From NCBI RefSeq assembly GCF_003255815.1, contig NC_037670.1, forward strand, positions 64,415,376 through 64,479,375: 64,000 bases of DNA. Direction: 5' to 3'. The stretch's first letter is position 1. Every line of letters starts with the position of its first letter. This document shows, one piece after another, positions 38,590 to 51,885 of this stretch. This DNA comes from Theropithecus gelada. Lineage: Eukaryota; Chordata; Mammalia; Primates; Cercopithecidae. The position numbers were made by a program, and so were the translations under genes. The notes beneath the pieces were generated by a model. That model saw nothing but the letters and a program-made list of their open reading frames with translations. It searched no databases and was not told the DNA's origin.

Positions 38590-39000
38590 TTGGAGATTGC
38601 AGTAGATTATAAATATGGCCCCAGTTCTTCTCATTCCTACATCTGTGTCCTTTGCCATGTAGCTATATGTAGTGTTCTTCCACTATGGGTGGGACTACCT
38701 TCCTACCTGTTTATTTTGGGCTAGCCATGTGACTTGATTCGGCTAAAAGGACATTAGTAGCTGTGATGTGACCAGAGACTTGATTCATGCTTGTGAAGCT
38801 TGGCCTGTCCATTCTGGTGCCTCAACATTCCAGACACCAATACCAGGATGACAAGGGACAGGTGAACAAATCCAGCCCAGGCCAGCCCATCTCCATAAAA
38901 CCTGCAGGTTCTTGAGGGCAAATGAAGATTTTTTTAAGCCACTGAGTTTTTATAGACTTTGCAGCACTTTTTTTACCAAAATGTAACTGATGCTTTAGGA
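38590..39000 (+). repeat. Old LTR/MLT-like repeat (tentative)
   Basis: 'gattataaatatggccccag', 'tccatgtgacttgattcggc'-like text and the near-3' 'taagccactgagttttta' recall an ancient LTR-class repeat. Family not assigned. Confidence 0.4.
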
Positions 39001-39090
39001 ATTTTTTTTGTTCTTTTATCAAAATGGAATAAAAAATAAAATTTGTAAGATAACTATGAAACAAAGAAATGTTCTGGGCTGGTGCATTTA

Positions 39091-39122
39091 AAAATACACA
39101 CACACACACAACACACACACAT
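39091..39122. repeat. (CA)n microsatellite
   Basis: Interrupted CA run 'cacacacacacacaacacacacacac'-type of roughly 30 nt; the interruption is a single extra A. Confidence 0.9.
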
Positions 39123-40483
39123 TTTAGGTTGACAGTTTGAACTCAGAGTAAGTAAACCTTCTCCCAAATCCCAATCCTGATACATTTTAAACCTGGTATA
39201 AAGAAATCCATTTCCTTGGTTAGGCTGTGTTTTCTTGTGCCTTGGCTGTATTTACAATAGGAAATCATAATCCCATAGTGTACAGTTGGATTCTGGAACG
39301 GCATATTTTTGCTGTCTGCAATGCACATTAATTCTTGGCAAGCCGGTGTACACCAGCGCTAAGTCTGGCTATCCAGCAGAGAAGGTGACAGCACAATATT
39401 GCCAAGGCCATGGCAGCAATTAGGCCTGAATCATACACCTGATAGTTTCTGTTAGTGGAGATGCCAAAGGCAGACAGAGTCCAGTTTCGAAAAGCAGCAA
39501 ACTAATAATGAATAATGCAGACTGTTTTGAGAGAAAGCAGGCTTCACCCTGCCTAAAGATAAATGGGATCAGAGTAAAAGTCTCCATCAAAGAGGTTGGT
39601 CATTGTTCTTAGTAGTGGTTGTTGTTCATTAAGCTAGGCAGAAGCTGAATGCTTGAGTGGCCTCATCTGATTGGTCTTTTAGAGTCTAGTTGCAGCATTC
39701 TGAAAGGAATTCCCATTAAGCAAAAAGCTGCCATGTACTAGGAATTTTACATTCATTATTAATACATTCATTCATTTGTTCAACAAATATGTTGAGCACA
39801 TTTATGTACCAGGCACTATTTCAAATGGTAAGGATACAGAAGTAAACAGAAGCAAAGGTTTTACCCTCAGAAAGTTTACATTCTACTGGGCAGAGGTAGA
39901 TAATAACCTCTAAGTAAATCAATTAATGCTATATTTAATATGTCACAGGGAATATTAGTCTGTTCAGATGCATGTACAGTGACAGAAAGCCCAAAACAGT
40001 AAGGATGTTAGTGTTTAAAGTCTGAAGTCAGGCAGCCAGAGCAGAAAAAGCATTCCTTTGGCTCATTCTGTATTATTGCTCTGCTTCACAGGTCTCCATT
40101 GCTAAGATTTCCTCGTGGCTCAAGATGGCTGCTTCATCTGTAGCCATCAACTCTGCATAAATTAAAAGGAAGGAAGAAAGGAAGAATCAGGGATGTCCCT
40201 CCTTGCAAATTCATATCCCTGACATTGTGGACATCTCTTCTTACTATAACTCTTTGGCCACATGTAGCTGTAGGGAAAGCTGGAAAACAGTCTTATTCCT
40301 ATGTAGACATGTTGTCAGCTAACATCCAGGTATTCTTCTGCTTCTATGAATAATTACAATCAATACTGCACACCTCTCTGAAGAGGGGACAGTTGAGCAG
40401 AGAACTGAAGAAACTAGTCTTGTGTTTTTCTTGGGAAAGAACTTTACAGCGGGGGAAAGAGAAAGCATAACATGCTCAGGTGG
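39123..40483. other. ABCA13 intron, unclassified with an old repeat trace
   Basis: Around 39760-39930 'gttcaacaaatatgttgagc' and 'taccaggcactatttcaaat' look like an ancient LINE-type repeat. Otherwise nothing recognised. Confidence 0.45.
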
Positions 40484-40910
40484 TGCTATGGTTTGAGCAT
40501 GTCCCCCAGAAGTTCATGTGCTGGAACCTCAATTCCTCAATGTGGTAGTATTGGGACACAGGACTAAGTGGGAGGTGTTTGGGTCATGGAGACTCTTCCC
40601 CCATGGAGGGATTAATGCTGTTCTTTAGAGACTGGGTTCGTTCTCAGGGAACTGGGTTAGTTCTCATTAAAGTGGGTTGTTACATAGCAAACTTGACCCC
40701 TTGTGCTTGTCTCTTTTAGCTTGCACATATACTTCTGTGCTTCTGCCAGGCTTTCCAGCAGCACTAGGCCCTCACCAGAAGCTGACCAGAGGCAGCCACC
40801 AAATCTAGGACTTCCCAGCCTCCAGAATTCTTAACTAAATGAACCTCTGTCCTTTATAAACTACCCAGTCTCTGGTATTCTGTTATAGTAACAGCAAATG
40901 GATTAACACA
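40484..40910 (+). repeat. MaLR LTR (MSTD/MLT1-like), solo
   Basis: 'tgctatggtttgagcatgtc', 'aagtgggaggtgtttgggtc', 'cccagcctccagaattctta' and the end 'aatggattaacaca' define a complete LTR in + orientation. Confidence 0.85.
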
Positions 40911-43675
40911 GGTGAGAAAATGATTGGTATATTCCTCCATTTCTTTTCAAAATACTATAAAGTACGTATTATTATCTCCATTGAAGAAAAAGACTACCTC
41001 CAGAGATGTTAACTTTTTCCAAGTTATATACGTAGTAAGTGAGTAAAAGTCTTACTCTAAACATGTTTTATTTCATCAAACCAGATTTTCAAAGAGGAGT
41101 CTGTGCATCTTTTTAAAAGAAGATAGTCTGTTTTCTCAGTAAATACACAGGAAGTAAATTCAACAAAGAGTAAAGTGTGTAGGTTTCATCACACAGGTGT
41201 CCATGACATGTACTTGAAGCAAAGCTTTGTTCTTTAGTCAGTTATACATAAAGTTGGTTGAGATGATTGAAGTGGCATGGAAAGAATAAGAAACTTAAGG
41301 TCAAGAAATTGAGTTTTTTGAAAACTGCTTTTCTCAACATTAACTCTGTTTTGGGTCCAACTGCTTAAATTCTTTAGGTCTCGGTTTCCTTATCGTGAAG
41401 TGGGTACAACAATAGCCATTATGTAATAAAGATTAAATAAGACCACACACAGAAAGCATTTGGCATATTGCCTATGTTCAGCAATAATTAAAATAAATGC
41501 AGCAGCATGAATCTGAGCTCAGCTCACTTTACTTCAGAGTTGATGAATATTGCTTCAAAGCTGTGAGGAGTTCAGCTACTTATTCCTCTGTCTCAACCAT
41601 ATGCAATAATCACCCCCAACTTTAAGTTTTCTCTCCTGCTTCTTGCCTTAGCAAAAAGGACATGAATATCAACAGCCCTTCTTCATAGGAATTCTCCAAA
41701 CAGCCCATCAGTGCTTCCCTAGGAACATACTCAACACCCAGAATCCTCCTCACCCTCACAGCCCACCCAACTTCTGTTTCTCTAATGACATCGCTATATT
41801 TCCGTGTCCCAAACTCGAAGGCACCTCCTTTTCTCAAGCTCAGATCAGCCGGCTGTAAAGTTCTACTATCATGTTCTCCAATATCTCCTGTACCCATGCT
41901 GCCTTCTCCATGTGCTTGGTCACAGTTTACTTCAGTTTGTCTTATTTAACTTCCTGCTAGAGAACAAAAATTTCTGTTTAATAAGCCAGTTATTCTCCTG
42001 TTTCTTTTTGCTTCCCTTTGTTCCGCCATTATTTTGCCTTTTTTTTTTTTTAACTTTAGAATTAGTATTTCCCATGATTTGGTCCCAAAGATTCTCTTCA
42101 AGTGTATGCCCCATGATTCCACCTGTATTCCACTTGCAGTCAAGCTGTTTCAAACATGGTTTGCATTGTTCTTCGCTGTGCCACTACCTCTAATGCACTC
42201 ATAGTTGATTAGCTGGCTAAGCATACACGTGGTTTAAATTCCTCCTCACCCATAAAACCACCTGTGCCAATCCTTCCCCTAAAACAATGGGTGTGCATTC
42301 TTCCTCCTCCTAACTCCTACTTCATGGGCTTTGAAACCTTCTTGTGGCGCTAATGGTCTTTCTTATGTAATTTTTTTTTATTTGTGTGTCTAGCCCAGTT
42401 CTTACAGGGCTCATGCCTTATTACCCACTCAATCCCAAGACCCTCGCACTGTGTAAACATTCAGTAATGTTTGCAGGTTTAAACTGAGGTGCACAACACA
42501 GCATTTTGTTCACCAGTCTCTTAGAACAACTGTCACATCGTGTTGCATTCATTGTTATGTTTCTGCCTCTGACACTATGCTGAGTTTATTGAGATTAGAA
42601 ATCACATTTTCATCATCTCTAATAAAGTGGTTACTCAATAAACGTGTGTGAATGAACAGGACTCATGATGTGAGTCTGAGTCCCCAACAACTTCAGCCAT
42701 CTAAAAATATCTCCAACACTTCTATTCTCCATCTTCATTGTGAGTGAAAAGCATTCTGGTTGTTCTTACAGAAAATGTTAGAAAATGAATGCCGAATGTT
42801 TACTTTTGGTAAAGTGACAGCTCTGGGTGATACTGTTCATGATCTGAATTTCCAAGACCAGAGGCAGCTAACCAAAATGCCCAGCACGAGAATGGCATGA
42901 GAATCAGAAACTCTTCCCAGCTAATTTTGTCAGAGCAATACTGTGTTCATACAACATGATGCTGTGACAACAAATGAGATGACAAATTACACATAGCGGG
43001 TGAGGTGAAACATGCTGAGGATATGAAGGTGCACTATCTCTCTTAATAAAAACATTTCTAGTAAACAGAATTAGTTCAGTGGTTAGTAGCAGCAGCTGAA
43101 TTATATCATGCTTTAAAGTAAAATGTAGAAAAAGATAACTCAGTAGCACATCATTCCATAGTTCCACATCATGGCAGAAATTATTTTATGTGCTCATGTA
43201 CAAACTTCCTTCCCCATTTGTGAAAAATGACATAAACAGACTGAATTATCTATTTCACTTTTAAATGATCCACTTCATTATGTGGTGATGCAATGTTAAT
43301 CTGAGATGTTATGATTATAGTAATGGTTTATAGATGTATTAAGTCAAAGTTGCCACACTAAAGCATATGGTGTCACATGAGGTGATACATTAATTTGCAG
43401 CTATTCAGATAGTGGTAGCTTGGGAGCTCAAACAACATTGTGCCTCCTTTCATTTTGTTAGGAAAAAAAATCCACAAACAAACCCTTCTAGGCTATTATT
43501 TATATTTTAACTTAGATGGCTATATAACACAACTATGATAAGATGCTTTGAACTTTATTCCACTTTTATTCTTGGTTCTCAAAGTTTTCAGTTGATAACT
43601 CAAGGAAATGTAAATTCTCATAATCTTAACAATTTTCTTTAAATCATTTGAAGCTGTGTTTTCTTTATAAAACAT
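40911..43675. other. ABCA13 intron, unclassified with MIR and L2-like traces
   Basis: Contains a MIR at 41350-41510 and an L2-like 3' end at about 42540-42655 ('ctcaataaacgtgtgtgaat'). Open frames at 41804-42193 and 42904-43167 are not supported as genes. Confidence 0.5.
41350..41510 (+). repeat. MIR fragment
   Basis: 'ggtctcggtttccttatcgt' followed by 'aatagccattatgtaataaa' and 'agcatttggcatattgccta' fits the MIR 3' half. Confidence 0.65.
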
Positions 43676-43802
43676 AAAGAAGGAGGAAGGAAGGAAGGAA
43701 GGAAGGAAGGAAGGAAGGAAGGAAGGAAGGAAGGAAGGAAGGAAGGAAGGAAGGAAGGAAGGAAGGGAGGGAGGGAGGGAGGGAGGGAGGGAGGGAGGGA
43801 GA
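43676..43802 (+). repeat. 127-nt uninterrupted purine tract, (GGAA)n then (GGGA)n
   Basis: (GGAA)n spans about 43684-43766 and (GGGA)n about 43764-43802; no pyrimidine occurs in 43676-43802. It directly abuts the 5' end of an Alu at 43805. Such homopurine tracts can form triplex DNA. Confidence 0.97.
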
Positions 43803-43804
43803 CA

Positions 43805-44140
43805 GGCCGGTGCCTTGAGTCACACCGGTAATCCCAGCACTTTGGAAGACCGAGGCGGTCAGATAACCTGAGGTCAGGAGGTCAAGACCTGCCTGACCAA
43901 CATGGTGAAATCCTATCTCTACTAAAAATACAAAATTAGCTGGGCATAGTGGCGCATGCCTGCAATCCCAGCTACTTGGGAGGTTAAGGCGGGAGAATTG
44001 CTTGAACCCGGGAGACAGAGGTTGTAGTGAGCTGAGATTGCATCATTGTACTTGTACTCCAGCCTGGGCAACAAGAGCAAAACTCTGTCTAAAAAAAAAA
44101 AAAACAAGAAAACAACAAAAACAACAACAATGAAATAAAC
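43805..44140 (+). mobile_element. Alu (AluS/J-like)
   Basis: Starts 'ggccggtgccttgagtcaca'; both arms are present, with a small insertion ('cttgta') near 44048 and an A/C-rich tail. Diverged. Confidence 0.93.
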
Positions 44141-47100
44141 AGCCTTTATCCTCCCTCACCCCAAAACCATAAATTGACCTGGAGTATTTCAAATTGTAAA
44201 CTCTGTGCTTCAGAAGCATACTTTATTTCCTCTCCATGAGAGGAGCGTTTTTACCAAGTCAGACTTAAGCCTCCTATGTCAATCAGGTTCAAGGGAGGAG
44301 AAAAGCAAATAGATGCTGCATGCAGCTGTTAATGGTTCCCTCCAGGTGAGTTACGAATATGCTCAGTGTCTGCAAGTACAAAGGCAGCTCGCTACCAGGG
44401 CACCATTATGTACTCAATTTATGACATGCAGAGGATTTGAGGATGTATCCCTAATTGCCTAGGACAAAACTTCAGTGCCAAAAGGATAGTTTTAGCCACC
44501 CGTGGCTATTAGGTGAGTGCCACTTCACTCCAGCTCTCCTCTGTTGTTAACTGAGACACACACACACACACACACACAAAATCATGTGCTCACACATAAA
44601 CTCATGAATCTCTATTACATAGTGGGCTCTTTCATAGCACACAACAATCTTAAATCGAAAGCCCAAGAGTCTGTTCAGCTCAACTGCTCAACCTAATGAC
44701 CCACCCTCAATGGAGGAAAAGAATCCAGTCAGGTAAATAAGTGAGGCTGCAGGCTTCCCACTCCACATCCATGATCCCTATCTTCCTCGGGAACAGAAAC
44801 CTAACCTCATTTGAGTAGCAAAGTGCCCAGCTAAAGCAAACATTTCTTAGACAAATAAACCTAAGTACAAGCTGATGGGTGGGACTCTGTCAGAAAGCTA
44901 CTTTAAGAGGGAACAGGGAACAGACAGTTGGCATGTGCTCTTTTTGCTTTTCTCTGCTTTTCTTAGTTGTTGCTTAGAACATAGATATGTTGGGTGGAGC
45001 TACAGCAGCCACTTTGGGAACACCCACACTCTCAGGCTAGGACCTCTTAAGGAATGCCAATAATCAGTTACCTCTGGATTCTTACTACAAATAATGATGA
45101 ATATGGTTAAGTCTATGTGGTTGATATTCTGTTATTAACTGCTCGTGACTGTGAAAAGATCAAGGATATAAAGCAGAATAAAACCACTGACAGAAGGTAT
45201 CCCAAGGGAAATTGATCACGTTATCATCAAACAGAAGAAAAACACTTAATAAAGAAGCAGATTTCTTTCTCAGATACAGACACAAAGAAAGAGAAGGATG
45301 ATGAAGAAATAAAAACTTTGTGAGAGCCCATCAAAAAGCTAGCTGACAAGAGGTGTCTCTCAGGAAATTAGAAATTATTTATTAAATGAATAGGGTGATG
45401 AGGTCTCAATAGGAATGGAAAAGATGTTAAAATTTTGCCCACAGACATGTCAGTGAGAGAGTGGCTGGTGTAGACGCCATTGAAGATGAGTGAGAGTTTG
45501 CACATTCATGTTTACGGTTCTGGGATGTGCTCCAGCAGGAGGGGAGCGGAAACGGTGACCAGGCCTGCAAGCTTGGAGTCAGACTGGCTGCAGCTGAAAG
45601 ACAGTTCCACCACAGGTAGGAGGCTCACTTCTTTCATTTGTCAAATGTGGACAATCATGAGATGATGCATCATAGAGCAAAGTAGCACCAGAATGCTGGG
45701 GTTCAAATCTCAGTCCCTCTGCTTACTAGATGGTAACCCTGGAAAAATCACTCAACCTTTCTACGACTACTTTTTTATGCCTATAAAATGAAGGCTAATA
45801 ATAACAGCTACTTTGTAGGACTGTCATGAGGAATAAATTGATTCATGTGTATAAAGCACTTAGAGATGGCATACAATAAGCACTATATAAGAATTAGTTC
45901 TCAATATTATTATCCAGATTGCTAGATAATCTGTATACCTTGCTCAGAGCAGTAGATAAGAGACTGTAATAAATGGTGAAGATAAAAGCGATAAAAGATG
46001 AGGATGAGGACAATTAGGAAAGGGGAATATCTATAGGCTAGAAAGGCAAGAAGAAGGGAATATAGTGATGCAAGACAAGGGGACATATCATCACTAAGAG
46101 ATGGTCCAGGATTGCGCGTTAGGACATACTCTACAGATTTTATAAGGGGTAGATTTTCCTTTGCCAGGGAGTAAAAGGGGAGGAGAGAATTTTCCAGGAG
46201 TTTATTGAGCCCAAAGGGAGGACATCCAGCAGCATTATAACCCCTTCTGCTCCGGGAGGAAACTGGCACAGGTGTATCCCAGGTGTAAACTGGGTCTAGG
46301 CTAGAGAAACTGAGAAGCAGAGAATGGATTAGGGGAGAGAAGTTTCTGCAGAAAGAACAAATAATAATAATCCTTTGAGGGTGTATTTTGGTAATGCCAC
46401 AGGAAGGACAGCTGAAGAATGCATCTGAGGACCACTCTGTGACAACCTTGCAAGCTTAAAAAGAGTCCTGCAGGCTGGAGAGGGGACAGGGAGGGACTTG
46501 ATGATTTCTCCAGTTGAAACAGGGCGGAGGGTCAAAAGGGTGGGAGAGAAGAAGGGAAGCGCTGGAATGAGGCCAAGATGACGATGAAGGGAGCGAATCC
46601 ACCTTTCCCTGTGAGGTTGGGTCCCCGAAATTCTACACTCTAGATGCTGTCTGTCCTTCTGGGAAATCAGTTACCAATTTTGAACAAATATTTCCACCTG
46701 CACCAGACTCAGGATTGGGGCAGTTGGTGTTGGCTGAAGCCAGGAAGAGCATGACGAGGTCCCAAACTAGAGTCAGGAAAATCCTTTTAGCTAAATCCCA
46801 CTAATAGAAATCCACTGTTGACTTCTTTTGTTGAAGTGATAAACCATAGACATGATTCTTTAAACTTTAATTTGGTTAGTACTTAACTTATGAACACATA
46901 CAGCAGTTTAGAAATACATTGGAATACCAATCTAAAGTTAAAAGCATTGTTTAACCACTTATGAGTATCAGAAAGATAATTTAAGGAACTATGACAAGAA
47001 GATCTGGAGCTTGAGAAGAGCATAGGACACCAATTTAGTAAATAATGAAGGTAGAATCTGGCAGTATTAAACCTCTTGGTGAACTAAAACCTAAACATTT

Positions 47101-48011
47101 CAGGACCACACATATTCTCTTTATTTGGTACCCCTGGGTTTTCGGACACCAAGGCCTCCAGGACTGGACTGGTTGTCCTTGCCCTCAGATTTTTGTCTCC
47201 AAAATCTCATGGATATGTGAGCATATGGCAAGAGTAGGACTGATAAAAGACACAGTCTGTGCTCTCCAGAAAGAGAGCACGGAATTGGAACAAGGTAAGA
47301 TGGTGGATATCAAACACTCTACAAACAGATCTTTTGGCAGGCAGGAGGCAAATTTATGCCAAAGACGAGGAAAAGATTATTGCTATAAAGAAAAAAACAC
47401 AAGCAAAGGGAACAAAATGCCAAGCATTGAAAAAGCCGAGGAGTCTCAAGGGAAAAGGAAGAATCATCCTGGGTGTCTGTGGGTGGGAGTATTGTGTAAT
47501 CGGTGATGGAGAGTGGTCCAAGCAAGGTGTTCAAGTAAGAACAGACACTGAGGTGGGATAGGGATGTATTTGGAGGAGCATGAGAAAGCACCTGAGTGAC
47601 CTTGGCCTGCAGAGTTGCAGCTCCTCTCAGGCCATCTGGCTTTCCACTATGACTTCATACATCTCATACTGGGGCTGTACTGAGACTGAAAGGAGAAGAA
47701 GGTGCTCCTTTCCCATGGACCTTGGACTTCTGCAAAGTGAGGTCACTCCACAGCCCAGAGGGTTTGCCTCTGGGAAGACAATGCCCTGTGTGCAACGCCC
47801 TCTACCCATCCTTGTGCCCATTTGCTGACATACTGCTACTTCATACACCTGCTTCCTCTTAGCCACTGAGCAGGACACGTTTCAGATTGGGTCATAGGAA
47901 AGGCAGGGTTGACTGCCTAATGTTTTTGGAATCTGGTCTAACTATTACTGTAACTAGGTTTCCCTGTATATTCCATGTCTCTGGGGATATAGAACAAAAC
48001 AACAGCTGAGA
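44141..48011. other. ABCA13 intron with a (CA)n run and a MIR
   Basis: (AC)n at 44555-44578 and a MIR at 45670-45905. The 153-codon open frame at 47045-47506 has no family features and lies in intron. Confidence 0.5.
45670..45905 (+). repeat. MIR element
   Basis: 'ggggttcaaatctcagtccc', 'cactcaacctttctacgact', 'ggactgtcatgaggaataaa' and 'taaagcacttagagatggca' occur in MIR order. Well preserved for the family. Confidence 0.85.
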
Positions 48012-48206
48012 CAGTGGCTCTCAACCAGGACAATTTGCTGCCCAAAAGACATTTGCCAATGTCCAGAGACATTTTTAGTTGTCACAATTGGGGTGAGGGT
48101 GCTGCACACACCAGGGATGATGCTAAACATCTTATACGCCCAGGACAACCTCCCACAACCAAGAATTATCCAACCCAAAATGCAACAACGCCGAGCTGCA
48201 GAAACG
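48012..48206 (-). mobile_element. MER20 hAT-Charlie MITE
   Basis: 'cagtggctctcaaccaggac', 'gtccagagacatttttagtt', 'ccagggatgatgctaaacat' and 'caagaattatccaacccaaa' are the MER20 pattern in reverse orientation. Confidence 0.85.
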
Positions 48207-51200
48207 AAGTTAAGACCACAAAGCCGAAGGTTGCTCAAGGAACATTTAAAATAGTCATGCTGCTTTTACTCAGCCTGAGGATTTCCTTTACTTTTCATGT
48301 TGAAATGTAAACTTTGCTTTGACTGGTATGTCTGTCCCTCTTACTTGCTCTCAAATTCTGATTCTGTAGTGATGTTTTTATTACTAAATACAATCTAAAA
48401 TTAAATCCCCTTTTAACCAAATTTTACCTGTACCTCCAGGTCTAAGATATTTCCCTATTTTTTCAAACTAAAAAAGGCATCCTCCTCCTCAGGGCTCCAT
48501 GTGGAGACAAAAGTGACCTCATCATGGATGCTAATCTGCCACACTAACTTCTCGTTAGCCTGGTCTCGTGAGTGCCTCCTGATTCCTACTTCACTTCCTG
48601 TCCTTTCTGTAAGAACATGTGCTCCTGCCTTGAGATCAAGGCGACCCTTATGTTATTGTACAAATGATAGCCCATGATGCATGCAGCACTCTTGCCTGTT
48701 CTGGAGGGGTGTCTTCAATTATCTCTCTAGGGTAGGTGTCCTTTCCCTATGATACAAGAGCCCTGGATCTGGGGAGTAACGTTGCAGAGGTCTACCTGTC
48801 TTGCTGCTTCCCAAGACCACACTTCCATTCATAAGTGCCCCAGGAAATCACCCTTTACCAAAACACTGGATTGGTCTTCCTCCTTCTTTGGTTTCTCAAC
48901 TTTTCCTGGGTTTGGAGACCACTTGGCATATACGGCCCTTTCACGGAACACTCTAGTTGATACCTTTTCTATGTTGCCTGCCCTGTTAGGCCTTGTGATG
49001 TCACCAGGTGTGTGCAGGGTTCACTCTCTGCACTTGTGAGCACCAAAGCAGGCATAAACTGCAGCAGACCTACCTCTGCATCCCCTTGCTGGGTTTCAAT
49101 AAACATTTGTTAAAGAAATATTAAATGTCAAAAGCAAACAGCCTCAATTTTACCAGCAAACGATCTAATATTGATTGACTTTTCTTAAATTGTGACTCAG
49201 ATGAGAAGCAACATCACGGTTAACATAACAACTTGATATCAATGGATAGACATACACACTAGATAGTGGACTATTGCATTTTTTTTTCTCAGAGGCCCTT
49301 CTTCATGGATGATTGCTACAGACCAGTAACACAGAGCTTTAGGTTATCCACAGATCAGGTGTCCAAGGAACTTGTCTTTTAATACAGCTCTATAACCTCA
49401 AAGTGTTTGGAAATTCACTATGTAGATAATAGCTCTGAAACAAGCTATTAAAAAGATTCCCAGGAAGAACAAAAGTCTGTAGCAAGGAAGAGGAGGGGGA
49501 CTTCAGAACCCCTGGCAAAGCCAGAGCTCCCTGCCTTCCTCTGCAAAGTGGGCAAGTCTGGCTTCCTCCAGGCAGGGAGAATGTGATTGGCCCTGCACTT
49601 ACGGCTCCACTTACCCTCGGTGAGTCCTGGAGTGGGTATATTAACCATGCCTATTATCTTCTGTATTCTAATACTTTGAAAATGTGGGGACTTGCTGACT
49701 CTGGAAGAACTGCCCCTCCCAGAGCTAGGCAATTCCTAAAGATAGCAAACAACTTGCGCATAAATTCATTTTTTCAAATACAAACCAGCTGACCCAGAAC
49801 ACACATGATCTCTAACACCTCCTCTAAGGGGCTTTCCCATGCTAAGCCACAGTCCCCCTTCCCCAGTCACCCCAGGGACAGGTACTACCAACTAGGGACA
49901 ACCCCTATGCTGCATGGCCCACTGAAGTTATTCAAACTAGCAGATCTTAGACCTGCTTGTCCTATTTCACCCATTCCTTCGAATAGAAACCACAATAAAA
50001 GCCCTTGCTCATGTTTCCTTCCAGCTGCCCTCTGCCTCCTGGCTGACCTGATGCTCCGTCATGGGACGCTGTGTGCCCCTATTCTTGGAAACTGTAATAT
50101 GTGATATTTTCAAAGGCAGTCATCTCCTGATCTGTTGGCCTTATGGTACTTCAATTTTTCTATTAATACACAATATTTTAAAACAATGGGCTAAGGATGA
50201 GGTGAGTGCGGGCACGAAGCAGGATGCTGGGGTGTTAATGCTCTGTTAGGAGCATGGGAATGGGATTTGGTGTCCTCTGCAGAAACCCTTCTCTGATGGT
50301 GAAGTGCATGTACCAAAGTTTCGCTTAGAACCCAAGAAAGGAACTCAAATGAGCACAGCAGGAGAGAAGACAAACAGCACAGTCAGGCAGGGATGTACTG
50401 GGCCGACTGAATCAACACACGGTGGGAAGGAAACACAGTGCCACCCGCAGATTAGGGTAGGAAGTGATTCTTGTGTATGAATCTTGCTCCCCAGACCCAG
50501 GAAGGTGGGATGAACTCAGGGAGCTCAGGGGGGGCCTGAAGTCCCATGGAAGAGCTGTTTCTCATCTGAGGCCCCATTTCTCTGAGGGCTGTGCCGGGGG
50601 CAGAGCGTGAAGTAGGGAGAGTTCTTCGGTTTCGGCAATTTCACTTCACTTTCCATTTTGTTTTTCCTCTTACGTATCTGTCCCTACTTGCCACATACAT
50701 TCTTCCATCTATATTTCTGTGGCTCCTGATTTCTCTGATTCTGACATTCCTTTTCCACTTTCCACCCTTCACCCTGAAAGATGGTTGCTTTGTCCGAGTG
50801 AACTGCCACAGCAGGTGCAAGCCTTAGCTTCCTGTCACAGGCAAATTTGCTGAGACCTACACTGAAGTTTGAGGCTTCCCGACTGTTCATGAGGTCAAAG
50901 TCAGGACTGCAATTCAGAAGCTAAAGGTGGCTAAGCCCTCGTGCTCCCCTGGTTTCACTCCACTCGGCTTTCACAGCAGGCTCTTGTTGCACCTGCCTGT
51001 CCGCGGGGGAGGTGGTCTCTGAGGCCCAAGCCCTGCCCTCTGGGTCCCACCTCTGTGGGATTTCTGTAGCTCCTTTCTTCTGTTATCCCTCTGGGCAGAT
51101 GTCTCCCAGCCCAAGCCAGGGACCCTCCTCACCAGCCTCCTGCCTCTCCACGGGGAAATCCTGATACTCAGATCCTTGCCCAAATTCTGCCAAAATTTTC

Positions 51201-51572
51201 TCTCCAAAACCCTTACCTTCTCCTGAGTTACCTCCTCAGAACTTTTCCCCACACCCAGACCCTACTCTTCCTCATTCATGTTCCTAAAAATTCATGTTCA
51301 TGGAAAGAAAGGGATGGAGAGGAGGAGGAAGGAGACCCACTAAAAGTTCTCTCATCTATCTCAGCAGCTCCACATCAGAGAAATGGGTTCTGATGTTGCT
51401 GACTCCCAGGTATGGATGCCGAAGTTTATGAAAAATCTAGTTATTGTTACGATCTATGTCATGATCAATCGTTTATTCTTTATTTCAATATTATAGAAGC
51501 ACACATCATCATATGTTTATTATAGGTTTATAGTTATAGGAGAATAAGCACTTTACGAATTATGTTATTTTA
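48207..51572. other. ABCA13 intron, mostly unclassified
   Basis: The only structured stretch seen is an LTR-like block at about 49690-50120. The 50.5-51.3 kb part is more GC-rich but shows no gene. Confidence 0.5.
49690..50120 (+). repeat. LTR-like element (family unknown)
   Basis: 'gaactgcccctcccagagct', a block near 49985 with 'accacaataaaagcccttgc' (a poly(A)-signal-bearing R-like region) and a C-rich U5-like end suggest an ERV solo LTR. Boundaries are approximate. Confidence 0.4.
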
Positions 51573-51885
51573 TTTTACTTTTTATTTTTTCAGACACGGT
51601 CTTGCTCTGTCATGCAGGCTGGAGTATAGTGGCACAATCATGGTTTACTGCAGCCTTGACCTCTTGGACACAACTGATCCTCCTACCTCCTAAGTAGCTA
51701 GCACAACAGATGCACCCCACCACACCTGGATATAATTTTTAAAAATTAACTTTTTAAAAGTGTTTTGTAGGAGTGAGGTCTCACTATGTTGCCTAGGCTG
51801 GTCTCAAACTCTGGGCCTCAAGTGATCCTCCCACTCCATCCTCCCAAAGTGCTAGAATTACAGGTGTGAGCCACCTTACCTGGCC
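51573..51885 (-). mobile_element. Old Alu (AluJ-like)
   Basis: Reverse-oriented Alu from 'cagacacggtcttgctctgt' to 'gagccaccttacctggcc'. High divergence and a T/A-rich middle suit an AluJ. Confidence 0.9.

Noticed and set aside
41804..42193. 129-codon Leu/Phe-rich open frame
   Set aside because: Pyrimidine-rich intronic sequence translating as a low-complexity hydrophobic peptide.
43676..43802. CRISPR-like array of short repeats
   Set aside because: A simple (GGAA)n/(GGGA)n microsatellite with no spacers, in a primate genome.
47045..47506. 153-codon plus-strand open frame
   Set aside because: Intronic, no domain, no conserved motif, not preceded by a promoter-like region; chance.
49583..50249. 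Chain of overlapping open frames as a possible gene
   Set aside because: They fall in an LTR-like block and shift frame without splice sites.
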